A stretch of DNA of 64,000 bases from Epinephelus fuscoguttatus (Eukaryota; Chordata; Actinopteri; Perciformes; Serranidae), in contig NC_064759.1 in assembly GCF_011397635.1 (NCBI RefSeq), positions 23,088,428 to 23,152,427 on the forward strand, in the 5' to 3' direction. Each line of letters opens with the position of its first letter. The stretch's first letter is position 1. Under the pieces are notes generated by a model. The model was not told the origin of the DNA and did no database searches. It saw only the letters and a list, made by a program, of their open reading frames with translations. Positions 12,765 to 22,700 of this stretch are shown piece by piece. The position numbers were made by a program, and so were the translations under genes.

Positions 12765-15695
12765 CATACACACATATATATATATATATATATAGAAAAG
12801 AACGTTCTGTTATTATCTAGTTTGACATTTTACCGATGGCTAACCTTACACTTTTTTTAAAACCAGAAATGAATTCTTCTTTGACACTCTAAAACAGTAG
12901 CTGCTATAATGCTGCACGGCACCACCTGCTGTGTATGCTACAGTTTTAGAGCTGCTGTGCATGGATTTATGGGAAAATTGCTGTTTCATTCAGTTTAGAA
13001 AGCACTTTAAAGTTTATCAGTAAAACACATGGTATATGATCAGTGCATAGACTTGTGTACTTGCAAATCCCCGGTCCAGCATTTAGGGCGGTGTTACTGA
13101 TACTGGTATCAGCATCAAACAATTGTAATTGAAACTTCCTTTCAAATAATGTAGAACTAAAACACCTAGTTGGTTGGTCGAGCAATAGAAAATAAATCTG
13201 CAACTACTGTGATAACTGATTAATCATCTGAATAACCTTTGAAGCAGAAATGACAAGAAAATCATGTTCAAATTTTAATATTTTCAGCTTTTTCAGACTT
13301 CTGTGATAGTAAGCTAAGTATCTTGGCAAAACAAGATCAAGAACAAGGTCACAATGGGCACCAGGAGCTTGTGATGGTTTTTTTGGAAGACATTTTTATG
13401 GCATTTTTATGCCTTATAATACTAGTGAGAAGGACGTGAAAGTAAGGGGGAGAGGAGAAGACCTGCAGCAGTGAAACTGACTCAAACCTGTGCTGTAGCT
13501 GTAAGAACTCAGCCTTAATGGTATGTGCCCAACCCGGTGAGCTACTGTTTCACCTACGATAGGTGTATCTAGTTATTTACTGACATTCTATAGACCATAC
13601 AATTAAACAGGAGAATAGGTGATTGATTAACTGATAATTAAAACAATTGCCTGTTGCAGCCTTGCAATAATGTAGGATTACAGGAGTGCTGGATTGGTTG
13701 GAATTATTTTTTTCTGAACAACAAAAGGTAATAATCCATTCAACAGATAAAGCATGTTCTCAAAAAGTTTTAAACTATACACTCAGTTGCCAGTCTAAAG
13801 AAACCCCCACCCATTTATTTCAGTGGGAGCTGACTTGAGACATCTTTCAGTTTAATGCAATACAGTTCGCAGCTCCACAATAGCCAGCAAAGTGGAATCA
13901 ACACCTCTCTAAAATAGTTTCAACCAAAACTAAACATTATTACCTTTGTGAAGAGGGATTTATTAGGCTTTGTAAAGGCTACCCGATAACCTGACAACGG
14001 AGTGCATTTCAAGATTAGACAGTGAATTGCACAAGATATTATCCAACCTATATCGTGATTAAATATGTAAAATGTACCTCCTGATACAGGTGCATCCATA
14101 AAAACTGCCCCCATCTTCTCAGCAGCAGCAGCCATCTCTTTCGACACAGATGGGTCAATGGTGCTGGAGTCAATGAGCAGGGAGCCTTTCTTCACCTTTC
14201 TGTTGAGAGAACGACATGATTTAGAATCCAACTTAAATCCATGAGGTTTTTATTCATGTATTAAAAGAGAAATAAAAGCATACTTGAGAATGCCATTGGG
14301 TCCGGTGTACACATCTACTACATTTGGACTAGAGGGGAGCATGGTGATGATGCGGTCAGCTTTGTCTGCTACATCAGCAGGATTATCCACAATCTGAGAA
14401 AACACACACAACCACAGGATGAGAGGAGAACAAACAGGTGAAAACTGAATCAAATATAAAAGACTTCTGTATATTTTACACTCTCACCTGAGCGCCCAGC
14501 TCTTGCACTTCCTTGCAGGACTCCGGGAACACATCGGTAGCAATGACTGGGTATCCGTGCTTCAGCAAATTCTTTGCCATTGGGTTACCCATGTTGCCAA
14601 GACCAACAAACCCCACCGGTGTCTTGGAGGCCATAGACCTTGTGGAGACTGCAATACCGGCCATGGATCAATGATAAATATCCTTATCATACATTCAAGG
14701 ACAAAAATTCTTGTGTGCTTGTCTTTACATTTGATGCCTTGTTTCCCCTGACGTCATGAATGGAATATCTTAATTTTTATTTTGTAGAAAATTAACAGTA
14801 AAGGTAATGTAAAACTGTGATTCGATGAAATGTATTAACATGCTTAAATTTCATGTAGGTATGAAATCCCAATCTAATCGCCCTTCAGTCCAAAGTCATC
14901 TAATCTAATTGTACCAAGCCTTGATAACAGAACATTCTTATAAAAGACAAGCATTTCATTTTAAGTTCACAGAAATGAGTCAAAGAAATAACTTTTAAAA
15001 CTGTCTTTTTACTAATAACAGAGGAGATGTATCCTGTAAGGTTGTTTTACTAACATTTGTTCCCACAATACTGCATCTAAACCAAAGATGATCTAAATGA
15101 TAATGCATTGCGTGCAAACTGAAAAAGCACAAAATGTATTAAAGTTTTATTTTTAAAACAGAACATGGTGCCTGTGTTGAAACCCTCTGCAGAGAGCCAC
15201 CTCCATCTTTATACAAATAACTGACTTGCCAAAGTGTGCGGTGACTGATTACATAATGTGCCTTAAATAAAGATACGGGGACACAGCAGGACACAAAAGC
15301 ATATGTCGACAGTTCCCACCATTCACCGTTTTGAAATGTTGTAGACGAGCATTGGCTGTTAGCACGTAGCTTCGGCACGCAAACACGACGTAACTTAAAA
15401 GAAAAGCTCCTTGGCCAGTTAAATAGTTGCCTGAAGCCCCTGCAGCAGCAAAAGCTGAAGCTAAACCCAGTCTACTAGCAAGAATTCACTCAAACTTCTC
15501 TCACAACATGTAGAGCAAAAGTAGTGTTTTCATGTCACGAGAAGCCTTCGACTAACAACACGAGCTTCTCAAGTTAGCAAAGCGACGTGCACAGCGCGCA
15601 CACGGTGTCAGTTTGTTCTCCTTACCAAATGCAAAGTCAACATGCTTGCAACACCTTCCAACTAGGTACCGAGACCCTCTCAACACAGCGGCCAT
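6269..15695 (-). CDS. hibadh: 3-hydroxyisobutyrate dehydrogenase, mitochondrial
   Basis: NAD-dependent enzyme of the mitochondrial matrix that oxidises 3-hydroxyisobutyrate to methylmalonate semialdehyde in valine breakdown. Eight coding exons join as complement(15626..15695, 14488..14648, 14284..14393, 14078..14199, 8017..8150, 7744..7820, 7473..7629, 6269..6427). All junctions are GT-AG and keep frame, giving 990 bp and 329 aa (human 336). Exon 1 encodes a basic presequence (residues 1 to about 30). The Rossmann motif GLGNMG is at 39-44, the substrate-binding signature DAPVSGG at 149-155, and the catalytic Lys in AAKICNN at 202. The C-terminus ends [10 protein letters not shown]. An in-frame ATG just upstream of exon 2 (14664) overlaps the acceptor and is not the true start, because exon 1 splices exactly to the TCTCCACAAGG after it. 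Intron 4 is 5.9 kb and hosts a Tc1-like element. By synteny this is the 'b' copy. Confidence 0.95.
6428..7472 (-). other. hibadh intron 7
   Basis: AT-rich intron of 1045 bp. Around 6885-6955 and 7255-7325 it contains GATACGATA- and CGATAC-type low-complexity motifs that look like an old dispersed fish repeat. No coding content is seen. Confidence 0.6.
8151..9632 (-). other. hibadh intron 4, part downstream of the Tc1 element
   Basis: Gene-oriented 3' part of the 5.9-kb intron 4. It is AT-rich, with short poly-A and poly-T runs and no recognisable exon or RNA gene. The short ORFs (for example 8568-8798 and 9384-9659) have no family resemblance. Confidence 0.6.
9635..9905 (+). repeat. Left terminal inverted repeat of Tc1-like element
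   Basis: About 271 bp, nearly identical to the reverse complement of 10993-11261. It starts CAATACAGGCCAAAAG and ends around CCTGAAATGG. I count only a few substitutions and one A-run length difference between the two arms by eye. Confidence 0.88.
10047..11086 (+). pseudogene. Tc1-like transposase, one frameshift
   Basis: DD34E cut-and-paste transposase of the Tc1/mariner superfamily, which would bind the terminal repeats and insert at TA. The N-terminal paired-like helix-turn-helix starts [15 protein letters not shown] at 10047. The frame then breaks near 10166-10170, where an A-run appears one base short (AAAAC where the family reading needs five A), so the first frame ends at 10292. The second frame continues from before 10316 to the TAA at 11084-11086. 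Catalytic motifs are present in order: WSDESKF (first Asp), [11 protein letters not shown] (second Asp) and [11 protein letters not shown] (Glu). Total length of about 340 aa is normal for the family. Apart from the one-base loss no stop codon interrupts it, so inactivation looks recent, or the missing base could be a sequencing error in a homopolymer. Confidence 0.9.
10993..11261 (-). repeat. Right terminal inverted repeat of Tc1-like element
   Basis: Reverse-complement partner of 9635-9905. The stretch 10993-11086 is both terminal repeat and transposase coding sequence, so the left arm also carries a backward copy of the transposase C-terminus. Confidence 0.88.
11264..14077 (-). other. hibadh intron 4, part upstream of the Tc1 element
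   Basis: Non-coding, AT-rich, about 2.8 kb. It contains a compound TC/TA microsatellite at 12707-12794 and, around 13785-13910, a sequence resembling the end of a dispersed fish repeat (ACACTCAGTTGCCAG). No exon is seen. The gene continues on both sides in correct frame, so nothing in here needs to be coding. Confidence 0.6.
12707..12794. repeat. Compound (TC)n(TA)n microsatellite
   Basis: About 37 bp of TC repeats runs directly into TA repeats, which are interrupted by a short CATACACACA segment before resuming. The whole run is 88 bp and lies inside hibadh intron 4. Confidence 0.95.
14649..15625 (-). other. hibadh intron 1
   Basis: A 977-bp intron between the presequence exon and the Rossmann exon. 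Donor GTAAGG and acceptor TTGCAG are clear. It holds no recognisable feature. Confidence 0.8.
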
Positions 15696-15830
15696 GCTTC
15701 TTTCCTCTTGACCTTACGTGTGACGTTGTAGTACGTACATTAATGGCGTTTCCTCGGTCCAATGAAACAACAGACATGCGCAGCACAGCCCCCCAAATAC
15801 AGCCAATCAGCTGTAGGGGAGGGACCGGGG
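15696..15830 (-). promoter_or_regulatory. hibadh core promoter region
   Basis: Immediately upstream of the start codon, GC content rises. Two CCAAT boxes are present (15759-15763 and 15803-15807), and between them lies CATGCGCAG (15775-15783), which resembles an NRF1 half-palindrome. NRF1 and CCAAT elements are common in TATA-less promoters of nuclear genes for mitochondrial proteins. The functional assignment is inference from motif and position. Confidence 0.5.
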
Positions 15831-17040
15831 TAGACCTACATACGTGTTTCCGCCTCAACAGATATCTGTGCTAAATTTATTTTATAGTGTGTATGTTTAT
15901 GGCTTTATATTTTCCGACAATGATATAAATCTCTGCAACTAAAAGAGTTTCCACGTGTTTCATAAAAATCTCATCCATAGTGGTGGGATAACTAAAAATG
16001 TCACAGTGTAAGGAGTACTCATCAATATTTATATAGCTATGTTATGATTACATTATTATTACTGACACTTCAATGTATACACATTTAATGGTTTGACATA
16101 GCTATAGCTAATTATATATATTTATATTCCAAATAATTTTCCTATTTATTCATTATTTATACTATTTGTATATTTATATTTAACACACTTATAGATCAAT
16201 TTCTCAACATTTTTTTTAAATTTTATTTTTATATGCACTGTGGTTATATATTGTAATATATGATGCACATATTTGTACATATTTTTTGTAATCCTTATTT
16301 TTCAATTTTCTCTCTACATGTTGTCTTATATTGTAGCATAATGTACATATTTTAATCATACATTATAATTTCTTTATGTTGATATATAAGAGCAACTGTA
16401 ACGTGATCTAGGGATCTATGAAGTATTTCTGATTGTGATTCTGATACCTGTAGTCTCACCTAGGAAGGCACCATATTTTATGATTAAGTTGAAATTGACC
16501 TGAGACTGTGAAATCTTTATACACAAGGTGAGCAACTGGTAAAGATAACTTTTGAAAAAAAAAGGAGAAGAAGTTAAAAATACACTCTTCTTTTAAAGTA
16601 TAGTGGATTAGAAGTAAGTAAAGTGCAAGTAACTTAAAAATGGTTTAGTTTGTGACATTCCACAACTGCTTATAGCTTTCAGATGTTGCATGTATGTGAT
16701 TTCATTTTACTGCTGAGGAGGTTTCACATCAACTTTGGTGTATTTATACATAACAATAAAAACTGTAAGAGAACATTCAGAACGACTACAACAAATATAG
16801 TCTCTATATATGTATGGAGAATATGAAGAATGCATCCAAATTAAAAATATACCTCTAATATCATATATTCTAATACTATGACTCACACTATAATCATAAC
16901 CCTTGCTCACGTGATGTTACCCAAAAATATTATTTTCACTTGATGCTCCATTATGTCATTGGATGTTTTTCTTCTTCTTTGTAACAGTCTGCTCTCCGAG
17001 GTTATTTTTACATGGTAAAACTTTGTCAGACGGGTGGGAT
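15831..17040. other. Spacer between divergent hibadh and tax1bp1
   Basis: About 1.2 kb of very AT-rich DNA, especially 15880-16400, with no exon or RNA gene that I can recognise. The two flanking genes are transcribed away from each other. Confidence 0.6.
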
Positions 17041-17178
17041 TCCCAAACGGTCCCTTTTCCGGAAATGACGTAATGTTGTTATTATTCCAGGAAGAGGGCA
17101 CGGGAAAGCACTGAACTGCGTCAACAATTGTTTTTATGATAGATTCGGATTTCAGCTGCTGTTCAACATGTCAACTGG
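17041..17178 (+). promoter_or_regulatory. tax1bp1 proximal promoter and first (non-coding) exon
   Basis: An ETS-type site (CCGGAA, 17059-17064) is followed at once by a CRE-like TGACGTAA (17067-17074), a frequent pair in housekeeping promoters. The first exon probably starts shortly after and ends at 17178, before a strong donor GTAAGT. Its only ATG (17168) opens a tiny upstream ORF, so the exon is 5' leader. The exact transcription start is not determined. Confidence 0.55.
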
Positions 17179-19763
17179 GTAAGTTTAAGATTTATTTTAG
17201 AAATGTGACCTTTAATGCCGTTGTTGTTGATATTCCCTCCGTTTGACATGTTTTTTTGTAGAAGCTAGCTCCAGAGACAGCATTGCTAACTGTTTACGTT
17301 AGCTAACCTTGTCCTCCAGTTCATAGCATTGCTCTCGAGTTAGCTGCTCTGTGTTTCGTCGAGGGCGTTGTAGCGTTTCTTATCTTACTCTGTGTGTTCG
17401 ACTCGTTTAAGATAATATTTTCTTGGCAGTCTTAGGAACAGATGTCTCTTTGCCTCTCGGTTAACATGGTGCCTCGTCCAGTAAAGTATGTAACTACCGT
17501 TAGCTAGCTAGCTGCATGGCTAACTTATCCCGATGTGATCACTGTTTTCACATTAGGCCTCGAATGGTTGCTTGTAGTTGCCAGCTGTTAATTTCAGCCA
17601 TTACCGTCTACTCTTGCCAATTTTATAATTAGCGTTGTACATTAGGGCAGGTGACTGCTGTAACGTAAGAGAACAGTAGTGTTAAGCGTTTCCGATCATC
17701 ATCCGAGGGGCTGTTAAGAATGTCACAGGCCCAATTACGTCGGACAAAATTATATCAGCTGAGGCCGAAATGGAAGATCCACCCTGACTCACGTTAACCA
17801 TGCGGTGTTTTAGTGTTAAGATTAGATAAAGGTCCGTTGTATCAAGAACAGTCTTCTCTACTGTCATCTAATTTCACGGTATTTAACATAAATAGACCTA
17901 AAAATAAAGTGGCCCAAAAGGCAATTAAAATATATAACAGTCTGATACTACTTTTGGTACTTAAAGTAAAGTGATCTTGCCAAACAGTGACTCAAATAAA
18001 AATAGATGTCAGCCATTATGATAAGTAGAGGTCTTAATGTATCAGGTGTAAAGTGGAAAACTAAGTTAAGCTCCATCATCAAAGTCATTTTCTTACCTTA
18101 AAGGATAACAGTTAAGCATAAAAAGGCACCTCCAGTGACAACATTTATACAATAAAATAATTTGTGAACAACAGAATCAAATTAAGAGTTATTGTTCACA
18201 AAGTTAAGATAGTATTGAATTACCATTACAGGCTGGGGGATTTAAAGAGTAAGCATCAGTTTTATTTTCAAAACCTAGAAAAGCGAAACTAAGAGAGATA
18301 AGAAAGATAAATACTTGAGTTAAAAAAGCTCTGGACAGTTATAAGGTATTTCTGCTGTATTTGTTGAAATTAGATAGGTACTGTTTTCTCGTTTGGAACA
18401 GGTTTTCACTTTTGCATTTGAGGAAAGACGTTATCACCATATCTAGAGGACACAGTATCATATAATCCTTTACATGCCTGTTGGTGTTATCAGTGTAACT
18501 GTGTGTCAGCAATCATTGGTGAATATATGAACTGATTTAAAAGGCCTTTGAAAGGTGTATTTAACTAATGACCAGGCCCCATACTACTTAGAGTGTTACT
18601 GATAAGTTCAGCTTTTATGGACGTAGCTAAAGTATCATTGACCTGTTGCATTGTTTGTCCATACTGCATTGAAAATGAAAGGGCATGGCTTGTCCTGTAA
18701 ACTTGGGTCTCATGGATATTGTTTGGGTTTTAAAATTACAGTTTCACTGGTCATATGAGAGCAAACGTCTGGTGGCAAACTTGGAATTTTTTTGACTTAA
18801 CATCTTGACATAGATTTTCCGACAGTCCTTGTGAGACAGATGAGTGTCATGGGAGGGGAGGGGCACATGTCCATTAGCCCAGTAGTCTACAGTCTGACGG
18901 CTCACATGCCACATTTATACATTTGTTAAAAAAATGTAGATTTGCAATTTGCCTATTGTTGATAACTTTCTTCATATCAAACATTTCCTCAGTTGGGACA
19001 GAGTTGCATTTACTTCAAACACGTCATCTGTTTTTTGCTTATTAAGCAAGAGCATCACGCACAAACATCAAAAACAAAATTGGTGGCATGTAACTTTCAG
19101 AAGATACTTATTCCATGAACAAATCTATTTAAGGGTTAAACAGATTATCTTCAATATGAGGACAATCAGAGATAACTCTTGTATTATTGTATAAGACATG
19201 ATCTTGCATTGTCACCAGCAGACATCTGTTTACTGGAAATACTAAAAAAATAATCTTGTACCCAGATGATTAAAGATAGGAATGTCCATGCACTGTTTGA
19301 TGTTGCTTGAAGGCTTCAGTGATGGCTTAGTAGATTGCCTGTGTTTGAGTCTAATGAGAGACTATAGCAGACTGGGATGGCAAATGATGAAACAAACATT
19401 TTGATATGGGTCTGAATTAAAATAAAAATCAATGAATAGTGATTATATTTGTTGTTTGACTATCGAGTGGTTAGCCTAAGTAAATTGAGGATGTTCCCAC
19501 TTGAAAATGTATGCTAATAGCTGTGTTATAAAGATATGTCTAATTGTTTTAACTCTCAGATAGACAATTGATGGGATAAATTGACATTTTATTCAGTAAC
19601 AGTATAGTAATTGTAGGACTCTCAGTGTAAGATCACTCTCAGTGTGTGGAGAACTGGGTTCCCTCTTCACTTTATCTCATTCACAGTTGTTTGTTTCTGT
19701 GGTTGTCAGCGTGTCAAATCATATGTTGTGTTGCTTGTCTTCTTTGTGTGTAGCCACTGCTGA
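17168..19763 (+). other. Upstream ORF in the tax1bp1 leader, split by intron 1
   Basis: After splicing 17178 to 19754, the leader reads ATG TCA ACT GGC CAC TGC TGA, a six-codon ORF whose stop lies 7 nt before the main ATG at 19771. So short a gap allows only inefficient reinitiation or requires leaky scanning, so it may dampen translation. The sequence shows the ORF; its effect is inferred. Confidence 0.5.
17179..19753 (+). other. tax1bp1 intron 1
   Basis: A 2575-bp intron from GTAAGT to TGTAG. It is AT-rich beyond the first 500 bp, which still look CpG-island-like and carry GTTAGCTAGCTAGC motifs. No exon or RNA gene is recognised. Confidence 0.65.
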
Positions 19764-19770
19764 GTGATTT

Positions 19771-22700
19771 ATGGAACTGTTCCTGGACGGGACTTTGTTG
19801 AGCAACAACATGGACACGTCAAACTTTGCCCACGTCATCTTCCAGAATGTGGGGAAGAGTTACCTGCCCCATGCTGCACTGGAGTGTCACTATACCCTGA
19901 CACAGTTCATCAAACCACATCCAAAGGACTGGGTTGGCATATTCAAGGTGAATAACCCTCTTCAGTGTATTAGCAAAGCATTTGAAGAACACACAAGAAA
20001 TGTTATGATTATTAGTAGTTGTCAGCCACAGCTGAGGAGACAACCTTGCAGGACGTGAAACCTATGATCAGAATAGTCACTCTGCTCTTACTCGCATTGG
20101 ACTCACTTCTATAGTGAATTAAAAAATGAAAATAAACAGTCTCCCATTTTATGGGAATTCCCTAAAATTCCTTCAGGTCCCCAGACCACTGATTGAGAAT
20201 CACTGAACTAGAGCATATAGTGTATGATGTGCTGGGAGGTAAACCTCTAACATTCTGCATGAAAACTCCTGGTGTACAAGGGAGCAATGACACTGTGACT
20301 GTCTAAACATGACTTAAAATCCACTAGTATGTGCCAGTAAACCTTGCAGCTATGATTCAGGATTTAAATTTTGCAGAAATTGCAGGACTGACATTTTCGT
20401 AAAAAGGTGAAAACAAAATATTCATTCAGTGGTGATAAAAACGGAGAGATTGTTAAGTGCAGCTATTGTTGTATTTATTTGGAAAATTAGCTTGGAAGAG
20501 GGAATGGAGCGTTCCGACCCCAACACCACACACTTCAGTGTCCCACATGGATCTTGTTATAGGAGCACATTAAATCCAATACAGTGGCAGTAATTTATTT
20601 TAGCCTCATCTGTAGTGAATTGTGGATGTACACAGAAGCATATGTCACCGAGCTCTTCGAGGCTAACATGCTTTTTATCTTCCGGAGATGAGACGGGAGC
20701 TGGAATTAAATCACACCAGTTCAAAAAAATCAAACTAACGGCTCTCTCTTGTTGTGTTGCACACATGTGCTTCTAGTGTTCAGAGTCAGAGATATTCTTG
20801 CATCATGCACTTATTCTTCTAGCATACTGTAATGCCATTAAGCCAGCCAAGACAAATTGTTACAGTTTTGCTGAACATGAGACATTTAAATTGTTCATAT
20901 TTTTGTAATATTGATGGAAGCCATATATTTATTCTCTGTCTGAAAAATGTATATCAGTGATTAATATGCTCACTGGGTGCTATTCATGATTGTGGATTTG
21001 AGAAATGGATATATACAGATGTTTTTTGTGAAGTCTCACAGAGGAATGAGGTCATTTTAGGCTACTGGAGGTGGATCAGCTAATGTCTGGAGGCTGTTTA
21101 AATCCTGGATTCAGCACTCTGTTGAAGCTGGATGCCACATCACATTGTGTTTGGCCTCAAGCTAGGCACCAACCAGCAGCATAGATCTTAAAATCACTAA
21201 TTTCTTGAGCCTCTAAAACACAGAGCTGAGCTGGAAAAGGCTGAGGGCAGGATCGTAAATTGTGTAAATGTTCCTGGCAGTGCTGACAGATGAGACGTTC
21301 GTTGCCAAGTTCTTGCGTTTGTTTGCATTGAGATAACCTGGATACGCTGTGCATCAGTGTTAGCTCCTTAACGCACAATTAGTTGCTATTGGCTCTCGGT
21401 CAAACAGAGCAAATCCCGTTTTAAAGTGTTTAGTGCGCTACTACTTTCTAGTTTTTTTTTGTTTGTTTGTTTGTTTGTTTTTTAACCATTTGAAATGAAT
21501 AGTGTGTGTTCCAGGTTTGTCTAAGTGTCGCGGCTAGACTAGAAAATGTTCTGTGGTTCAGTCATTTGAAACTTGTCAGCACCGCTATCAGTAATTTGGT
21601 TCAAAGAATTCTGAGTTTGAAGAATTATGACTAAAATGAAGAAATACCCCCACATTTTTGATTTATGCTTTCACATGTCAACCTAAAATAATTTACAAAT
21701 GTTTAAATTATGCACTTTTGCTTGACAAGTCAAACAAACTAAATGTGCTATTGGTGATAAATAAAAGGGAGACAGGTTCTTGTTTGCACAGGGACAAAAG
21801 CAGCCTTTGGCCCTTTTGATGTTGGAACATTTACCATTTGCAAGCTGTTCTGGGCTTCATGGAGGAATGTTGTTGGGACAGGTTGTCACAGTGGCCTAGG
21901 AGAAAGCAAGCACTGCTTTATAATTAACCTGTCTTCGAGCACAACCTCTCCCTGTGATTCATGAAGAACTTGCTCCCTGAATTTATACAGTCTGACTGGC
22001 ACATAGACAATACATTACCTCCTGCAGCAGCATTGCCACTGGCTTCTCTTAGCTTTCCTGCAGAGGTATGACTTTGCTGGAATGTTGATGAAATTCATGT
22101 TTAAACTAAAGTACATTTGGTGCACTCTATGGTAACATTTTGTAACTGCTTGTATGTATGAAGATTTTACTCTTGCAGTGTTACCTTGCCTGTGTTATTG
22201 CTCCAGTTACCAGTCCAGTTTTTTATGGTGGCTCTACACCGTCTCCACATCCTCTCCTCTTATTTACACACATTGCAGACCAGTGTGTTGTAAGTGAAAG
22301 AGTTCCTCTCAGAGTTTTCACCCACCACCACCTCTGCTGCTCTAATGAGTGGACTGGTAAGGGCTAGCCTTCAGTAATGACACTCTCTAACTAGGTGCAT
22401 GTTTTAATTGCTTCCTGTTCTTTACTGCTGGAGGCTGGAACTGCACTGGCAACAATTGGGGGTTTTGGAGCACCGTGGCCTTCTATCTCTGGCTCTGACA
22501 AACACTCACAGTATTGTAGCTGTAGACTGTTTGTACACATGTAAGAAAATAAGCTGCCCAGGCATTTAAAAAAGCCTGTATACATCAAAGCTATATCTGC
22601 AACAGTATATATTTAACCAAGACCTGCCTGCATGAATATTTAAATTGTAATTTTTGTTAAAAAAAAACAACACTTTCAAGACTTAATCTATGTTCTGTGG

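Noticed and set aside
14476-14664. ATG at 14664 as the hibadh start ([13 protein letters not shown])
   Set aside because: The ATG lies in intron sequence before the acceptor TTGCAG. Exon 1 at 15626-15695 joins in frame and supplies a mitochondrial presequence, which the short form would lack.
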